Of a DNA stretch of 64,000 nt, positions 48,566 through 58,608 are shown piece after piece. Both the position numbers and the translations under genes were made by a program. How positions within the stretch are numbered: the stretch's first letter is position 1; each line of letters begins with the position of its first letter. This DNA comes from Symsagittifera roscoffensis (lineage: Eukaryota; Xenacoelomorpha; Acoela; Convolutidae). The stretch covers positions 18,522,509 to 18,586,508 of the forward strand of contig NC_087064.1 of NCBI RefSeq assembly GCF_963678635.1. Direction: 5' to 3'. The notes below the pieces were generated by a model. It did not search any database. It was not told the origin of the DNA and saw only the letters and a list, made by a program, of their open reading frames with translations.

Positions 48566-50635
48566 ATCGGACACGAGATCGGAGACGACAAGTACCAGTC
48601 GAGAGGAAAAACGCCCGGGCAGAGGCTCGTTGATGTGGTCAAAACCCATACCTTCTCCCTGGCATGTATACAAAGATGAACTGATGAAGCTGGATCTCCA
48701 GAGGGTGAGTTTCATCGAAGAGGCAAGGAGGATGCTGAATGGAGCGACGCTCTCCGTCAGCAGACTGTACTCGATAACCGGCGTAGACTGGTTGATAGCC
48801 GCTAGCATAAATTTCAGCTCCACGACGGCCTTGAGATTTGCTGACCTAGAGGGAAAGCCCTCTAACAACACAATGGGACCAGTGAATGCGAGACCATTGC
48901 AAGATGTGAGGTTGAATCATGATGAGGGGAATCGTGAAGAGAGACCAGGAAGATTCCTGACGACGAGAGCGCCGATTGGACAACACGTGGAGATATTCAG
49001 GCAGCTGACGACACCCCCTGGTCATGTGAAAGAAAGAATATACCCAAAACTAGTGGGTCAAGATGGTGATGTCCAAAGATACGGCGGGTTGAAAGCGATA
49101 AAGAAAGATGAGACCATCTTCGCCGCCTATGAAAAAGCAGAAATGAGGAAGGCCAAGATAATGATAGTAGCGAATTCAGAGTTCGCGTATACCTCCAAGT
49201 CTCTGTTTTGGCCAGATGTTATAATGTTGGCAGCGGTCGATCTGGACCTACTGCAATCGGTATCTCTGGCAATAGGGGTACAAAGGCAGACGGACATGAA
49301 CCCAATTACGATCGTGTTTGCTGGCATCAATGACCATCTACACAGTAGAGGTTTTCTGAGCAGACTCAGAGATCCTACAACGGCAGAGAATGCTGTGTGG
49401 CCAGCGATAAAAGATATCCTTGAGTCGATGGGTGAAGTGGTGGATGCGACGAAGGAGGGGTCGTTCACCAAAGTGACACCGAGAGTAGTATTTGCGTTGT
49501 CTCCGGGGTATGCGCATCTCCCGGATGGACTGAAATTCGTATATGCGATTGTGACCTTGCTTTCGGAAAGAAAATATGATGTGATCATATCAGCCCCAAA
49601 TCGCATGATAGAGATGGTCCCATTGTGTTGTTAGAGGGCTTTCCCTCTGTGGTCAGCAAATCTCAAGGCCGTCGTGGAGCTGAAATTTATGCTAGCGGCT
49701 ATCAACCAGTCTACGCCGGTTATCGAGTACAGTCTGCTGACGGATAGCGTCGCTCCATTCAGCATCCTCCTTGCCTCTTCGATGAAGCTCACCCTCTGGA
49801 GATCCAGCTTCATCAGTTCATCTTTGTATACATGCCAGGGAGAAGGTATGGGTTTTGACCACATCAACGAGCCTCTGCCCGGGCGTCTTTCCTCTCGACT
49901 TGTACTTGTCGTCTCCGATCTCGTGTCCGATCTAGACGTGCTGTATGTCTCTTGGTCATATCAGTCCCAAATCGCATGATAGAGATGGAGAACCTGAGGC
50001 CACTCAGGGCTGAACTACCTGCAGTGTGGTCAGATATTTCGAACGCGATGAGAGGATTCAAGGACCATGCGCTGCACATGTTAGTGTTGGACGAGGTGCT
50101 GGGGTTGGAACTGTCCAATTTCAGTCGACAACTCAAGCTTAAGCCGGGAATAGACGACGACCATCGAGTGATCGTAGCGATGTCCAACGACTTATGGTTC
50201 CGAGCAATGGAAATGACAGGTGAAAACACGAGAAGGAAAAATTCACTAGAGACTAGAGCTAATTTGGAGGCGATGGTTTTGAGAACCAAGTCGGAAGCCA
50301 ACCAGTGGCTACACCTAAATCCTCGAGTAGCGGCATTGGGTGCAGATGCTTTTGAGCAAGGCCCCGTGATGATCACGAAGATCCATGCCTACTTGTTAAA
50401 GGAGGTGAAACTGGCGGAAAATGCCGGAGAAAAGACCGCTGAATTTGTAAACAGAATGTGTCAGATTACCCAGGAAACCTTCTGGACCCAGGAAGTGAAG
50501 GGACAGGAAGGCTTTGAACGGACAGACAGCATGCTGGAAGGGTTGGGAGCCGGATGGACCGCGTCCTTCTTGGCAAGAGTCTACCCGAAAGTCTCTCATT
50601 ACTTGATTAAGGAATTCCTCCAAGCAGAAGTGTAA
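48554..50635 (+). pseudogene. ORF3 second region of B, with GxND-type motif
   Basis: The reading 48554-49617 continues at about 49960-50635 after an inverted insert. Landmarks are the FIEEARRMLNG helix, IMIVANSEFAYTS (about 49158), VFAGINDHLHSRG (GIND at 49323-49334), ALSPGYAHLPDGLK, VLDEVLGLEL and GIDDDHRVIVAMSND (DDDH at 50153-50164). The order of a small-residue turn with Ser, then GxND, then DxxH imitates SGNH blocks I, III and V, so it could be a second, divergent SGNH fold; this is speculative. TAA at 50633 replaces a sense codon of A. Both A copies keep this region, so it tolerates loss of the upstream hydrolase. Confidence 0.6.
49618..49956 (-). repeat. Inverted copy of 48543-48885 inserted in ORF3
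   Basis: Bases 49618-49950 are the reverse complement of about 48543-48885, the segment encoding FIEEARRMLNG. On both sides lies a direct repeat of about 30 bases (CCCAAATCGCATGATAGAG near 49595 and 49965, one C/T difference just before it). The insert is absent from both A copies. Confidence 0.9.
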
Positions 50636-52241
50636 GTGTCAATAGTGGAACTATTAGCCTTGTTCGTGACCTTAGGAGTTTTGTGAAAGGACCGGCGATG
50701 CTGCTCACCGAAGGAATCCAGAACCTGCAGTTAGATGGACTTCTAACACTGATTGCGATTACCCACGGAAACTTGGGAGGACTAATGAAATTGACACGTT
50801 GTCCAGAGCAGATGAGAAGGAGAGTGAGGAATTTAGATATGAAGAAATCCACGGACTCGTGGAATAAGATAAGAGACCTGAGACCCACTCTTATCCAATA
50901 TCTCTTACAACAAAATCGCTTTGGAACGGGAGAAGATGAGACTATCGAAAGAGAAGAAGATGTTAGACGACATGTTGGAGGCATGCCCCTGTTAACCGAT
51001 CTGAGCTTGGCTATGAGAACCGATCCCTCAGCACTGATCAGAGGAGTCACGGAGTTTGTGACAGTGATCTATGGACCAGCAGTCACGTTTGCGTTCCCTG
51101 ACGTTAAGGTGGAGGCATTAGGAGGTCGGTGCTGCACCTTAACCTCATATCAGCAGTGGACGGTAGTGCACTGAACTGGTGTGAGCAGCACACATTGCGC
51201 GAGCTCATGAGTGAAGATCTGTTATTTGCGAAAATATCAGAGCCAGAGATGACAGTCATCAATTTTGACGATCACTTCCGTGATCGCATGGGAGAAGTAG
51301 AAAGAGGACACATCGAAGTGTTTCCGAAGCTTTGGAATCTGAGACCCTATGATATATCGAATGGTGAGATAACCAGAGTGCCTCGTCTCACTGCAGCGTA
51401 TCAAAAACTGAGAGAAGAGACGAAAGACTGGGGTGATTACGAGAAGCTGCCGGAGGCAATCCCTGAATTCCCTCTGATAAGAAGAATGTTGCTCGGAGCA
51501 GTCTCCGTGGTACAAACTCCTAGGCTGAGAGCATTCGAAACCAATGAAAAGAGAATAGGGAATTTCGTAGCAACGATGGATACATACTTTGTGGGAAGAA
51601 ATGCCGCTGTGTTACAGTACACACGATTTGCCTATACGGATCAAGCGACGAGAAGGCGAATAAGCAACGCCGCGACTCCCAAGCATGGAAGATTTGACGA
51701 GGAATGGGCGGGATTGGGCTTAGCGCCTATGAAGCTGAGAGGCAGGACCGAACTGCCTGAGGCCTCCTTGATCCTGACTAGTGTGAAACCGGAGTTGACG
51801 GTAGTAGGAACGCTGCGAACGAGAACCTTCCTAGCACCCTTCGGCTGCGAGGAAATCAAAGTGGTCCATGGAGAAGAGGAAGATAGATCGGCCGGTACAT
51901 TGATCATACCGAAGTTTCCGGAAGGAACCGACAATGATAAGCAAGGACCCTCGAGCTCAAAGAAAGATATGTCAGAAGGAGATGACGGACAGGGAGGAAG
52001 CCGTCAAACCGAAGAACCCATGCAACAAGATGCAAGTCAAGCTGGTGGGGAAGACGACAGGGCATCGACAGGAGGAGTATCCAGCCTGGATTTCAATATC
52101 TTCAGTAATCTTGAGAACAACGCGGATACGTTAGAGACGACTGAGCCAGCGGATGAAGGCATTTCGACGCTGGAGCCTCCGTCAGCCTTCATGGAAATGA
52201 AACGGAATTTGCCGGAGAGATTGAAACGGAAGAAGAGATGA
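50636..52241 (+). pseudogene. ORF3 third region of B
   Basis: The frame 50683-51174 (ITHGNLGGLMKL, RRHVGGMPLLTDLSLAMRTD) passes by a shift near 51125 into 51129-52241 (NLISAVDGSALNW, FPKLWNLRPYDIS, DTYFVGRNAAVLQYTRF). It ends in a Ser/Gln/Asp-rich linker and a basic KRKKR tail. I recognise no domain. It is one continuous coding region in the ancestor, as A shows the same order with different lesions. Compared with A it lacks about 0.9 kb of coding sequence between the linker and the next gene, which may be why it ends in TGA at 52239 here. Confidence 0.65.
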
Positions 52242-54800
52242 CGACTGCGCCAAGAATACACGCTCTCATGGCAGTACCTTACGTAAGAACAGAGTTACAA
52301 CTGAGGTTTGTCTGGTGCATGATGGGACTGACTCGCGAAGAATATGATTCAGAAGAAAGGAAGAGGTCAAAAGAAGAGAAGGTTTTCCTTATGATGAACC
52401 TGAGGGATCTGATAGTCCAAGAGGGAGCAGCAGTAGCGTGTGCGAAGCGGAGAGACGCTCTCTGTTTCATTCGATTCATGATAGAGCAGATTTCAGTACC
52501 TGCATTGAACACTTGTGTTAAGATGCTGAGGGAAGGCGATGAGCGAGCGAAAGCCTTACTCTTACTAGCACTGCTGGATATGCAGCAAAGCAAACCGATG
52601 AGGGTGAATATGAAACAAACTGAGGAGTTAGAACCCATGAGAAAGATAGACGAAATCAGGAGATTTTCAAACAAGGAGCTGAGGCTCACTAAAGAATCTA
52701 TGGGGGCACTGCCAAAATCCAGTGAGTACTGTGGACCGATCAGGAAGAAGTCGTACAGCTACGTATCCGGAATCATAGGGATAGCGTACAACCCTTTCCT
52801 GAGTTAAAACATACGCGATTGCTTCTTCGATTACGAGCAGGCAGTGTTGCTAAGATTCTGGACGTCGAGAATTGTAACAATTAAGAGCGCTAATAATCCA
52901 CAGAGCAAATTGGGACTGGTCTTGGAAGAAGAGGTGACTGCACCTTGCGTACCAAAATCCGACAAAAGAGTGGAGTTCGGGTTGGGATTATCAGATGAAT
53001 TATTGAGAACGAGCTTGATGGCAGTGTGGGAATTGATGAGGCCAACATGGTGTCCTAGTCCCAACGCTGTCTCGATATTACGGGCGACACAAGACGTGCA
53101 GAGGGAGCTGAATGCAGACTGTAACCTGCGTGACCTTAACATCATATATAATGTGATGATAACGGCCTCTAGGAGCAACGGTGAAGATAAAGTGGAGTTG
53201 CCTGGCTGGGGACCAGAAGACTGGGTTAAACCTGGTAGCTGTCTGGCGGAAGTCTGTGGACTGGAGGGTCACGTTTGTGGAGGTCTGGACTGTGTGAAGA
53301 CCCTAGAGAAACAACACAATCAATTGACGGTATTGTTTGGGAACGTCGTGATGAAAGCAAGAACGGAAACGGAACTGATAGCGGATTGTGATGGAGGAAC
53401 CGAGGTGAATCTAGTGACTGCACTAGGATTCTACAGCATGTTTAGTTCGTTAGAGTCACTATTGAATCTAGAACAGAGACATGAGATGGTCAGTGCTATC
53501 AGTGTAGAAGTATTCCCAGGAGTTCTGCAAACCGAGCAGAAACACATAGGAAAATGGAGGGAAGCGATCGAAGCGGAAATGAATATCAGACACAGTGAGA
53601 CTTATTGTAGACCATCAGGAGCACGATATTTGGTGGGTTTGACATTGGCTCCAATGTGCAAGAGCAGATACCCGGTACATTTTGTGGCCGTGGATGTAAA
53701 GAGTACGAGAACGATCGTAGATCAAGCCTTCTCAGTGCCAAAGTGTGTTAGACCAACGACAATGTCCGAGAAATCTTACGAGTTGCTATGTAAGATGTTC
53801 TCAGCAGTTCCAGAGAGAACCAAGGAGGAGTTGGAATCGATACTGGGAAAGAAGTTCATTGTGAAAGAAGTACGTGAGCGGGAACTTCAGTGACTTTGAG
53901 AGACAGAAACAGAGAGGTTCAACTGTTACAGATTACAATACAGTAGACGAGAATGATGAAGTCCACCGAGTGATGATGGAAGTGGAACCATTACTGGAAG
54001 CTTCGGGAAAACGTAATTGGAGGAGCATCATGTTGACACATGACGAGTTTCCCTGCCACTGCTTGCTGCAGACCTGGTGGTATCCCAAGCGTAGTAATCT
54101 GGTGTTGATCTGGGACTCTGGAGAGCTGCTCTCCATGGGTTTACCAGACTCATCACAGCCCATAACAATAGTGATAGAGGGAGTTATGATGGCGATACGA
54201 TGGCTGGAAGCTCATGTGAAAGAAAACAAAAGACAGGAGGCACCAACGAGAGAACAAGTGCGGAAATTAGATTGTCTAAAAGATTTAGATCTTTTTGAGA
54301 CAATATGCAAATTTCTAAACATTCCGATGGAAGTGAAGAAGATATGGGCAAGAAAACGATTGATGTCATGGTTCAGAGCTAACATGACTGCATGGTTGTA
54401 CAAATATGCTAAGAAGCATATGTCGAAGCACGGCAGAGTGTACAGTGAATATCAGCTGGACATTGGAGCAGGAGCTTTCAAGCAAGCTCTCGTGACTCAT
54501 CGGAATGAAGTGACCACCGCTGTGAAAAGAATTTCCAGGACAAGTGAACGTAGTGGAAAGGAGAAGGCAGAGATATTGAAGGAAGATTTGGAGAGAAATG
54601 TGACGTTGTGTCTCCACAACAGCTTCTGCAGGAACAGAGAATCTAACGTGGATCCCCTACCTTGTTGCAAACAGAGGGTAGAAGAGCAGAAGTGTTGGAG
54701 GACTGCTTCCAACAGCGTCAGAATAGCTAATGATGTGTTGCAAGACACAGAAACTGAAAGTGCAGAGTCAGTATCACAGGAGGAAGAGATGGAACATTGA
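52238..54800 (+). pseudogene. ORF3 C-terminal protein of B (unknown family)
   Basis: The frame starts at ATG 52238, overlapping the previous TGA, and runs to TAA at 52805. It continues in the same frame from 52844 to 53893, then shifts by one base near 53880 to 53874-54800, about 850 codons in all. Landmarks in order: FAKRRDALCFIRF-like CAKRRDALC, LRLTKESMGAL, KRVEFGLGLSDEL, DVQRELNADCNLRDLNIIY, a Cys group (CGLEGHVCGGLDC), SRYPVHFVAVDV, SWFRANMTAWLY, TLCLHNSFCRNRE, and a Cys-rich tail (PLPCCKQ). No signal peptide, membrane helix or known catalytic motif is seen. A strongly divergent relative is at 26596-28720. It is the best-conserved cargo part between subfamilies. Confidence 0.7.
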
Positions 54801-55616
54801 CGAATGGCCGAAAAACGAGATGCAAAAAGAGACGAAATTAGATGAATTTAGAAATTTTAGAACGTCTAAACGACAAAGAAAGAAGAAAACAAAGGAGTGA
54901 TGAAGAAAAAGTTAAAACTCAGAATTGTTTTAAGTGTGTGTGAAAAAACTCAAGTGAGAAACTAAGCAACCAAGTTGTAATTGAAATTTGAAACATTTAG
55001 TTGAGTTTTGAAATTGTTGCATTCATAAATTTGCATTTTGAATTTCGTTAAGTGGCTTTAGAGACACTTACTACTATTTATTTAGAAAGGCTTGAGTAAA
55101 GAGTATATTTAATTATTCCAGCCTGCATGACTGTTTTTAATCAGCTAGGAGATTTGATCACTTTGTGGTGACAGGAAAGGCTTGGGTAATCTCTCGAAGA
55201 GGGAGATTGTTTCATTGTTCTTTCTGACCACAGAGTTTCTTAGTTTTAATATTCAGGACAATAACAAGCAAGATTTCCGAAGGGAAGAAGCATAGTAGGA
55301 TAATTTTAGCTTGTTGGTTGGCAGGACTGTCCTGCAAACCAACACCTTTTAAATCTAGGAGAAAAAGTTTTAATCAGGACATTGACATTGGAAGTAGGAA
55401 AAAATGTTTTTATCTTAGGTCATATCCTCAATTAATGAAAGAATTTGAAGGCTATAGTAATGTAGTATGATGCCATTTATATTCTGCAGTGAGTCGATAT
55501 GACGTGGATAAAAGTAATTTCGTGCATTTTGTAAATTCCGTTCGATGACGCTGTACCTATTTTACGAACATTGCGAGATTCAATGAGGACATTGACCGGA
55601 CTGTCCGGGGAGTATA
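54801..55616 (+). other. 3' untranslated region of B and polypurine region
   Basis: AT-rich, colinear with 24881-25681. It ends in CTGTCCGGGGAGT (55601-55613), three bases before the LTR start. The same 13-base motif occurs inside pol and the macro-like region. No gene is seen. Confidence 0.7.
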
Positions 55617-56528
55617 TGATATTCGACCAGAATGGACCAAAATGCAGACGCAACAATTTCGAGTTTTTAACAGCGAATCTTCCGAATTGACGGTTTTAAG
55701 CGATTAACGACGTTATTGGAACGATTAGTCAAACGGTGATGGTCAAGATATTCTGGTATTTTGAAATTGTAAAAATTCGAAGTATGGCTTCATATTTCTG
55801 AGAAACGTCAGAAACTGCCATTTTGGCAGAAAGTCGAAGAAAAACACAACAATTTTAGTTGCGATAGCGTGAACAACGAGAATTGTGCTTGAAAAACAAG
55901 GACGAATTGCAGAAGTAGCAGAGACCGCTCCGAGTTGCAACTATTGTGTCGCTACAATAGTTGCAAGGCCGTTGCGAACAACGGCGAAGGGTGGAAAACC
56001 AGCCTTCCGGAAGGAAGATAAGAGCCTTATTTACCCGGATTCAGGAATCCGGAGGGGTCTCGGGACTGGAACTTTTATTAACTTATATAAACTTTTAGCT
56101 TCCCTCTCATGTCCTGATTTGAATTTAATTAATATCTGAATTCATTTTGCTAGGATGAGAAGCTAGGAGTTGGGGGAAAGGGTTGATCCATATTCGATGG
56201 AGATGATGATTTTTATCTACTGAACAAAAACAAAAATGATTCAATAAGTAGTAGTAGCCCTGTTTTTAGGAGTGACCTCGTGGTCTGGTGATACTGAGAC
56301 CCAGCCATGAGCTCACTATTTCTGCATTCAATCTATTTAATTTGAGTGTTTTGACCGAAGCCGAAAGCGTTGACGTTTTTTGTCGACCCGATGTTAGAAA
56401 GACCACCGAAAGTACTGGCTTGGTAGAGACGGTTAAAAACATGTAAAGCTCTGTTTAGACGTTAGCCAGTCGTCTTAGGACTTAGTTTTGTTTTCCGTCG
56501 ATATGTATCTTCCGGGCGAATGTTACAT
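55617..56528 (+). repeat. 3' LTR of element B (truncated)
   Basis: Colinear without net indels with 30567-31478 and only a few percent different. It ends at GAATGTTACAT, where the 5' LTR continues AGATGTTTTT. The sequence after the break is the 3' end of a minus-strand LINE. The remaining 2.4 kb of LTR is not found in the rest of the window. Confidence 0.9.
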
Positions 56529-57622
56529 GAGTTAAATTGTTAATGTTCAGGAACCACATGTGTTGCAACGGCATTTGATGAAGAAAGTGCATGGATTGTC
56601 GAGATTGAAGGTTGATTGAAGTTGCTGTTTAAGGAAATTGAAGAGTAGAGTCTTGGTTTGTGAGACTGTAGTTTTAGAGTTGATGTCGACTTTTGCTAAA
56701 ACACTATTGACGCTATGAATTGTTCTTTGGAAAAAGCTCCCAAGGGAACAGAATTTGCGGGTAAGAGGTACAGAGAATACCATTCTCTGACTGGATCTGT
56801 TACCCGGTCTCGATTCACTAACAGTAACATAGGCATTAATATCGAAGTCATAACAGTTATGTAACAGTTTGAAGAAGAGAAGACAATCAGTAAAAAAAAA
56901 TTTGATAGCAAATAGGCAGTATGTTTAACTTCACAAGACTGTCAGTATAATTAGTGGAACCAATTATCCACTTTACTGCCTTTTTCTGGAATTTTTCCAA
57001 ATCACGTAGCTTTGATAAATTTGGGTACCAAGCACAAGAGTTATAAAGTAAAATGGACCTCACACAAGAAATGTACATTTGAAGCTTAGTTTTAATAGGT
57101 GAGTTGAAAGGAACATTACGCTTTAAATAATGAAAACACTTTGTGGCTTTACCAAGTTTCGCAGAAACATGGTGATTCCAAGACAAAGTAGGCGAGATAT
57201 AAATACCCAAGTCTTTGATATGATCAACAGAGCATATTTCTGACCCGTTAAGATAAAGATTGAAAATAAAGCTATTGTTTGAAATGCATTTAGTTTTGTC
57301 TGGATGAAAATCAAGACCGTTTTGGGTTGCCCAGGTCTCTATCGAATCTAAATCAGACTGAAAATTGTCATGACAGTTGTTTCGATAAAGCAGTTTCAGG
57401 TCATCAGCAAATAAAGACGGTGGGGAATACTTGACAACATCCGTGAGGTCATTGACATAAATAAGGAATAAAAGTGGTCCTAAAATGCTTCCTTGTGGTA
57501 CACCGCTATAGATGTAACCTTTGTAAGATAGAATATTGTTAATACGTACTCTTTGTGAGCGATTGGAAAGATAAGATGAAATTAACATGATAAAATTTTC
57601 GTCAAAACCAAAAGAAACTGTC
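56529..57622 (-). mobile_element. 5'-truncated LINE with RT C-terminal half
   Basis: On the - strand, 57622-56887 reads SSYLSNRSQRVRIN, SGVPQGSILGPLLFLIYVND, SLFADDLKLL (FADD), HPDKTKCISN and DLGIYISPTLSWNHH, the palm and thumb of a CR1/Jockey-type RT. A frameshift near 56895 moves to the C-terminal part, which ends CNTCGS at 56547. Everything upstream of the palm is missing, which is typical of incomplete target-primed reverse transcription. Its 3' end abuts the broken LTR of B, and its 5' end abuts the Penelope-like endonuclease. It is a different family from the LINE at 57791-62458. Confidence 0.85.
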
Positions 57623-57623
57623 A

Positions 57624-57790
57624 TGTAGTGGATGCACTTCCACCTATGTCGGACAAACTGTTCGACATTTGACCAGGAGAATCAAGTAACATAAGAAAGC
57701 AGACTCACCGGTAGGCCTCCACCTTCAGCAATGCCAACTTGAGAAAATAGCGCATATCTTAGTTGGGAAATTTTAGATAGGTCAAACAAC
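57624..57790 (+). pseudogene. Penelope-like element, GIY-YIG endonuclease, left part
   Basis: The frame from 57624 reads CSGCTSTYVGQTVRHLTRRI, then one TAA, then HKKADSPVGLHLQQCQLE. A shift near 57743 leads to YLSWEILDRSNN, ending at 57790. The CxxC, the TYVGQT (GIY-YIG first strand) and the RHLTRRI helix with the Arg are the hallmarks of the Penelope-like endonuclease. The domain continues at about 62459. It probably belongs to the same original insertion as the RT fragment at 29414-30450. Confidence 0.75.
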
Positions 57791-57841
57791 TTATTAAATA
57801 GGTTAAATGATTTGCGGGGTAGCCGTGGTGACCCCTTTTTC

Positions 57842-58438
57842 ATGGTTGTGATTATTGGAGCGAGCTCATAACATCTGGCACTTGAAGATTGGGCATCAGT
57901 AGGAGGAAACGAGGAACTGCAAGAAGACGTCATCCATTACAAGGGAGTAACGTTTCATCCCAAATCGAAATCGAATAAAATCGTACGAAACATCTTGAGA
58001 GACGAAATTAACAGAAACGAGTCTGTAATTATCTGGCACGACGTAATAAACAATTCGATTTCAAAACATCCATTCAATCCAAGGACTCCCCTTACTGCCA
58101 ATCAAATAGTATCAGAAATCAAACCCCTAATCAATTCGCATCCTCGAATTGAAGGCCTTGTCTATTGTCAGAGAGACGGTGCACCCTATATTCTTGAAGA
58201 TCTAAAGAAACTTCCGATACCAGTTGTTCAAGTTACAACAGACATAATTTCGAATTCGAAACAACAGGAAAAAGATCTACTTGAAGGATACAGAGAACTG
58301 CATCAGGAAACCGCACTTGAAATCAAAACTTTAGCTATAATACGAAACAACAATAGCAACTTGAGTGATATCATAAAGAAGAAAAAGAAACCGTCAAAAA
58401 AACAACGAGAAGCACGAAGGAAACGAGAACAGAAATAA
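57842..58438 (+). pseudogene. LINE 5' ORF, possibly SGNH-like
   Basis: ATG at 57842 opens MVVIIGASS, then one TAA at 57869-57871, then a continuous reading of 189 codons. The order is a hydrophobic strand with GAS (block I position), VIIWHDVINNSI (where GxND would lie), GLVYCQRDGAPYIL, PVVQVTTDII, YRELHQETALEIKTL, and a Lys/Arg-rich tail. The pattern resembles a minimal SGNH-type or flavodoxin-like alpha/beta fold. Esterase-like domains do occur in CR1-type first ORFs, but the match here is only a pattern. Confidence 0.5.
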
Positions 58439-58446
58439 ATTGTGAG

Positions 58447-58608
58447 TTTAAATTTCAATTCGTGACGGGACTGGGCTTAATTGTCCAGGCTTGGATCAAA
58501 TTTAAATTTCAATTCGTGACGGGACTGGGCTTAATTGTCCAGGCTTGGATCAAATTTAAATTTCAATTCGTGACGGGACTGGGCTAATTTGTCCAGGCTT
58601 GGATCAAA
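58447..58608 (+). repeat. Three 54-bp tandem repeats between LINE ORFs
   Basis: Units start TTTAAATTTCAATTCGTGAC at 58447, 58501 and 58555. The first two are identical and the third has a small change (GGGCTAATTTG). The third unit runs directly into the beginning of the ORF1 reading. Each unit has stop codons, so the array is untranslated. It may be an internal promoter or ribosome-entry region. Confidence 0.93.

Larger units (their letters stand above)
30567..56528 (+). mobile_element. Element B: giant (about 26 kb) Gypsy-order LTR retrotransposon with macro-like, SGNH and unknown cargo genes
   Basis: The two LTRs align at a constant offset of 25050 bases (30567-31478 with 55617-56528), which defines the element. 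The order is LTR, leader, gag, protease, RT, RNase H, integrase, acidic/macro-like region, spacer with splice acceptor, ORF3 and LTR. The 3' LTR is cut after about 912 bases. Internal damage includes frameshifts in gag, RT and macro-like regions, a tandem duplication of the RNase H-integrase region (39791-44819) and an inverted insert in ORF3 (49618-49956). The gene order puts it in Metaviridae/Ty3-Gypsy. The cargo of about 10 kb is not part of the standard plan of that group. Confidence 0.92.

Noticed and set aside
52230-52245. ATGA stop-start overlap at 52238 as a termination-reinitiation signal
   Set aside because: The copies in A have additional coding sequence in this place, so the overlap was created by a deletion in B.
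46568-54800. ORF3 as a retroviral envelope gene
   Set aside because: The position and splice acceptor fit, but there is no signal peptide, fusion peptide, furin site or membrane anchor. The only hydrophobic stretch (LSIVVILALFVTFG near 14925) is short, and in B it contains a Glu and is broken.
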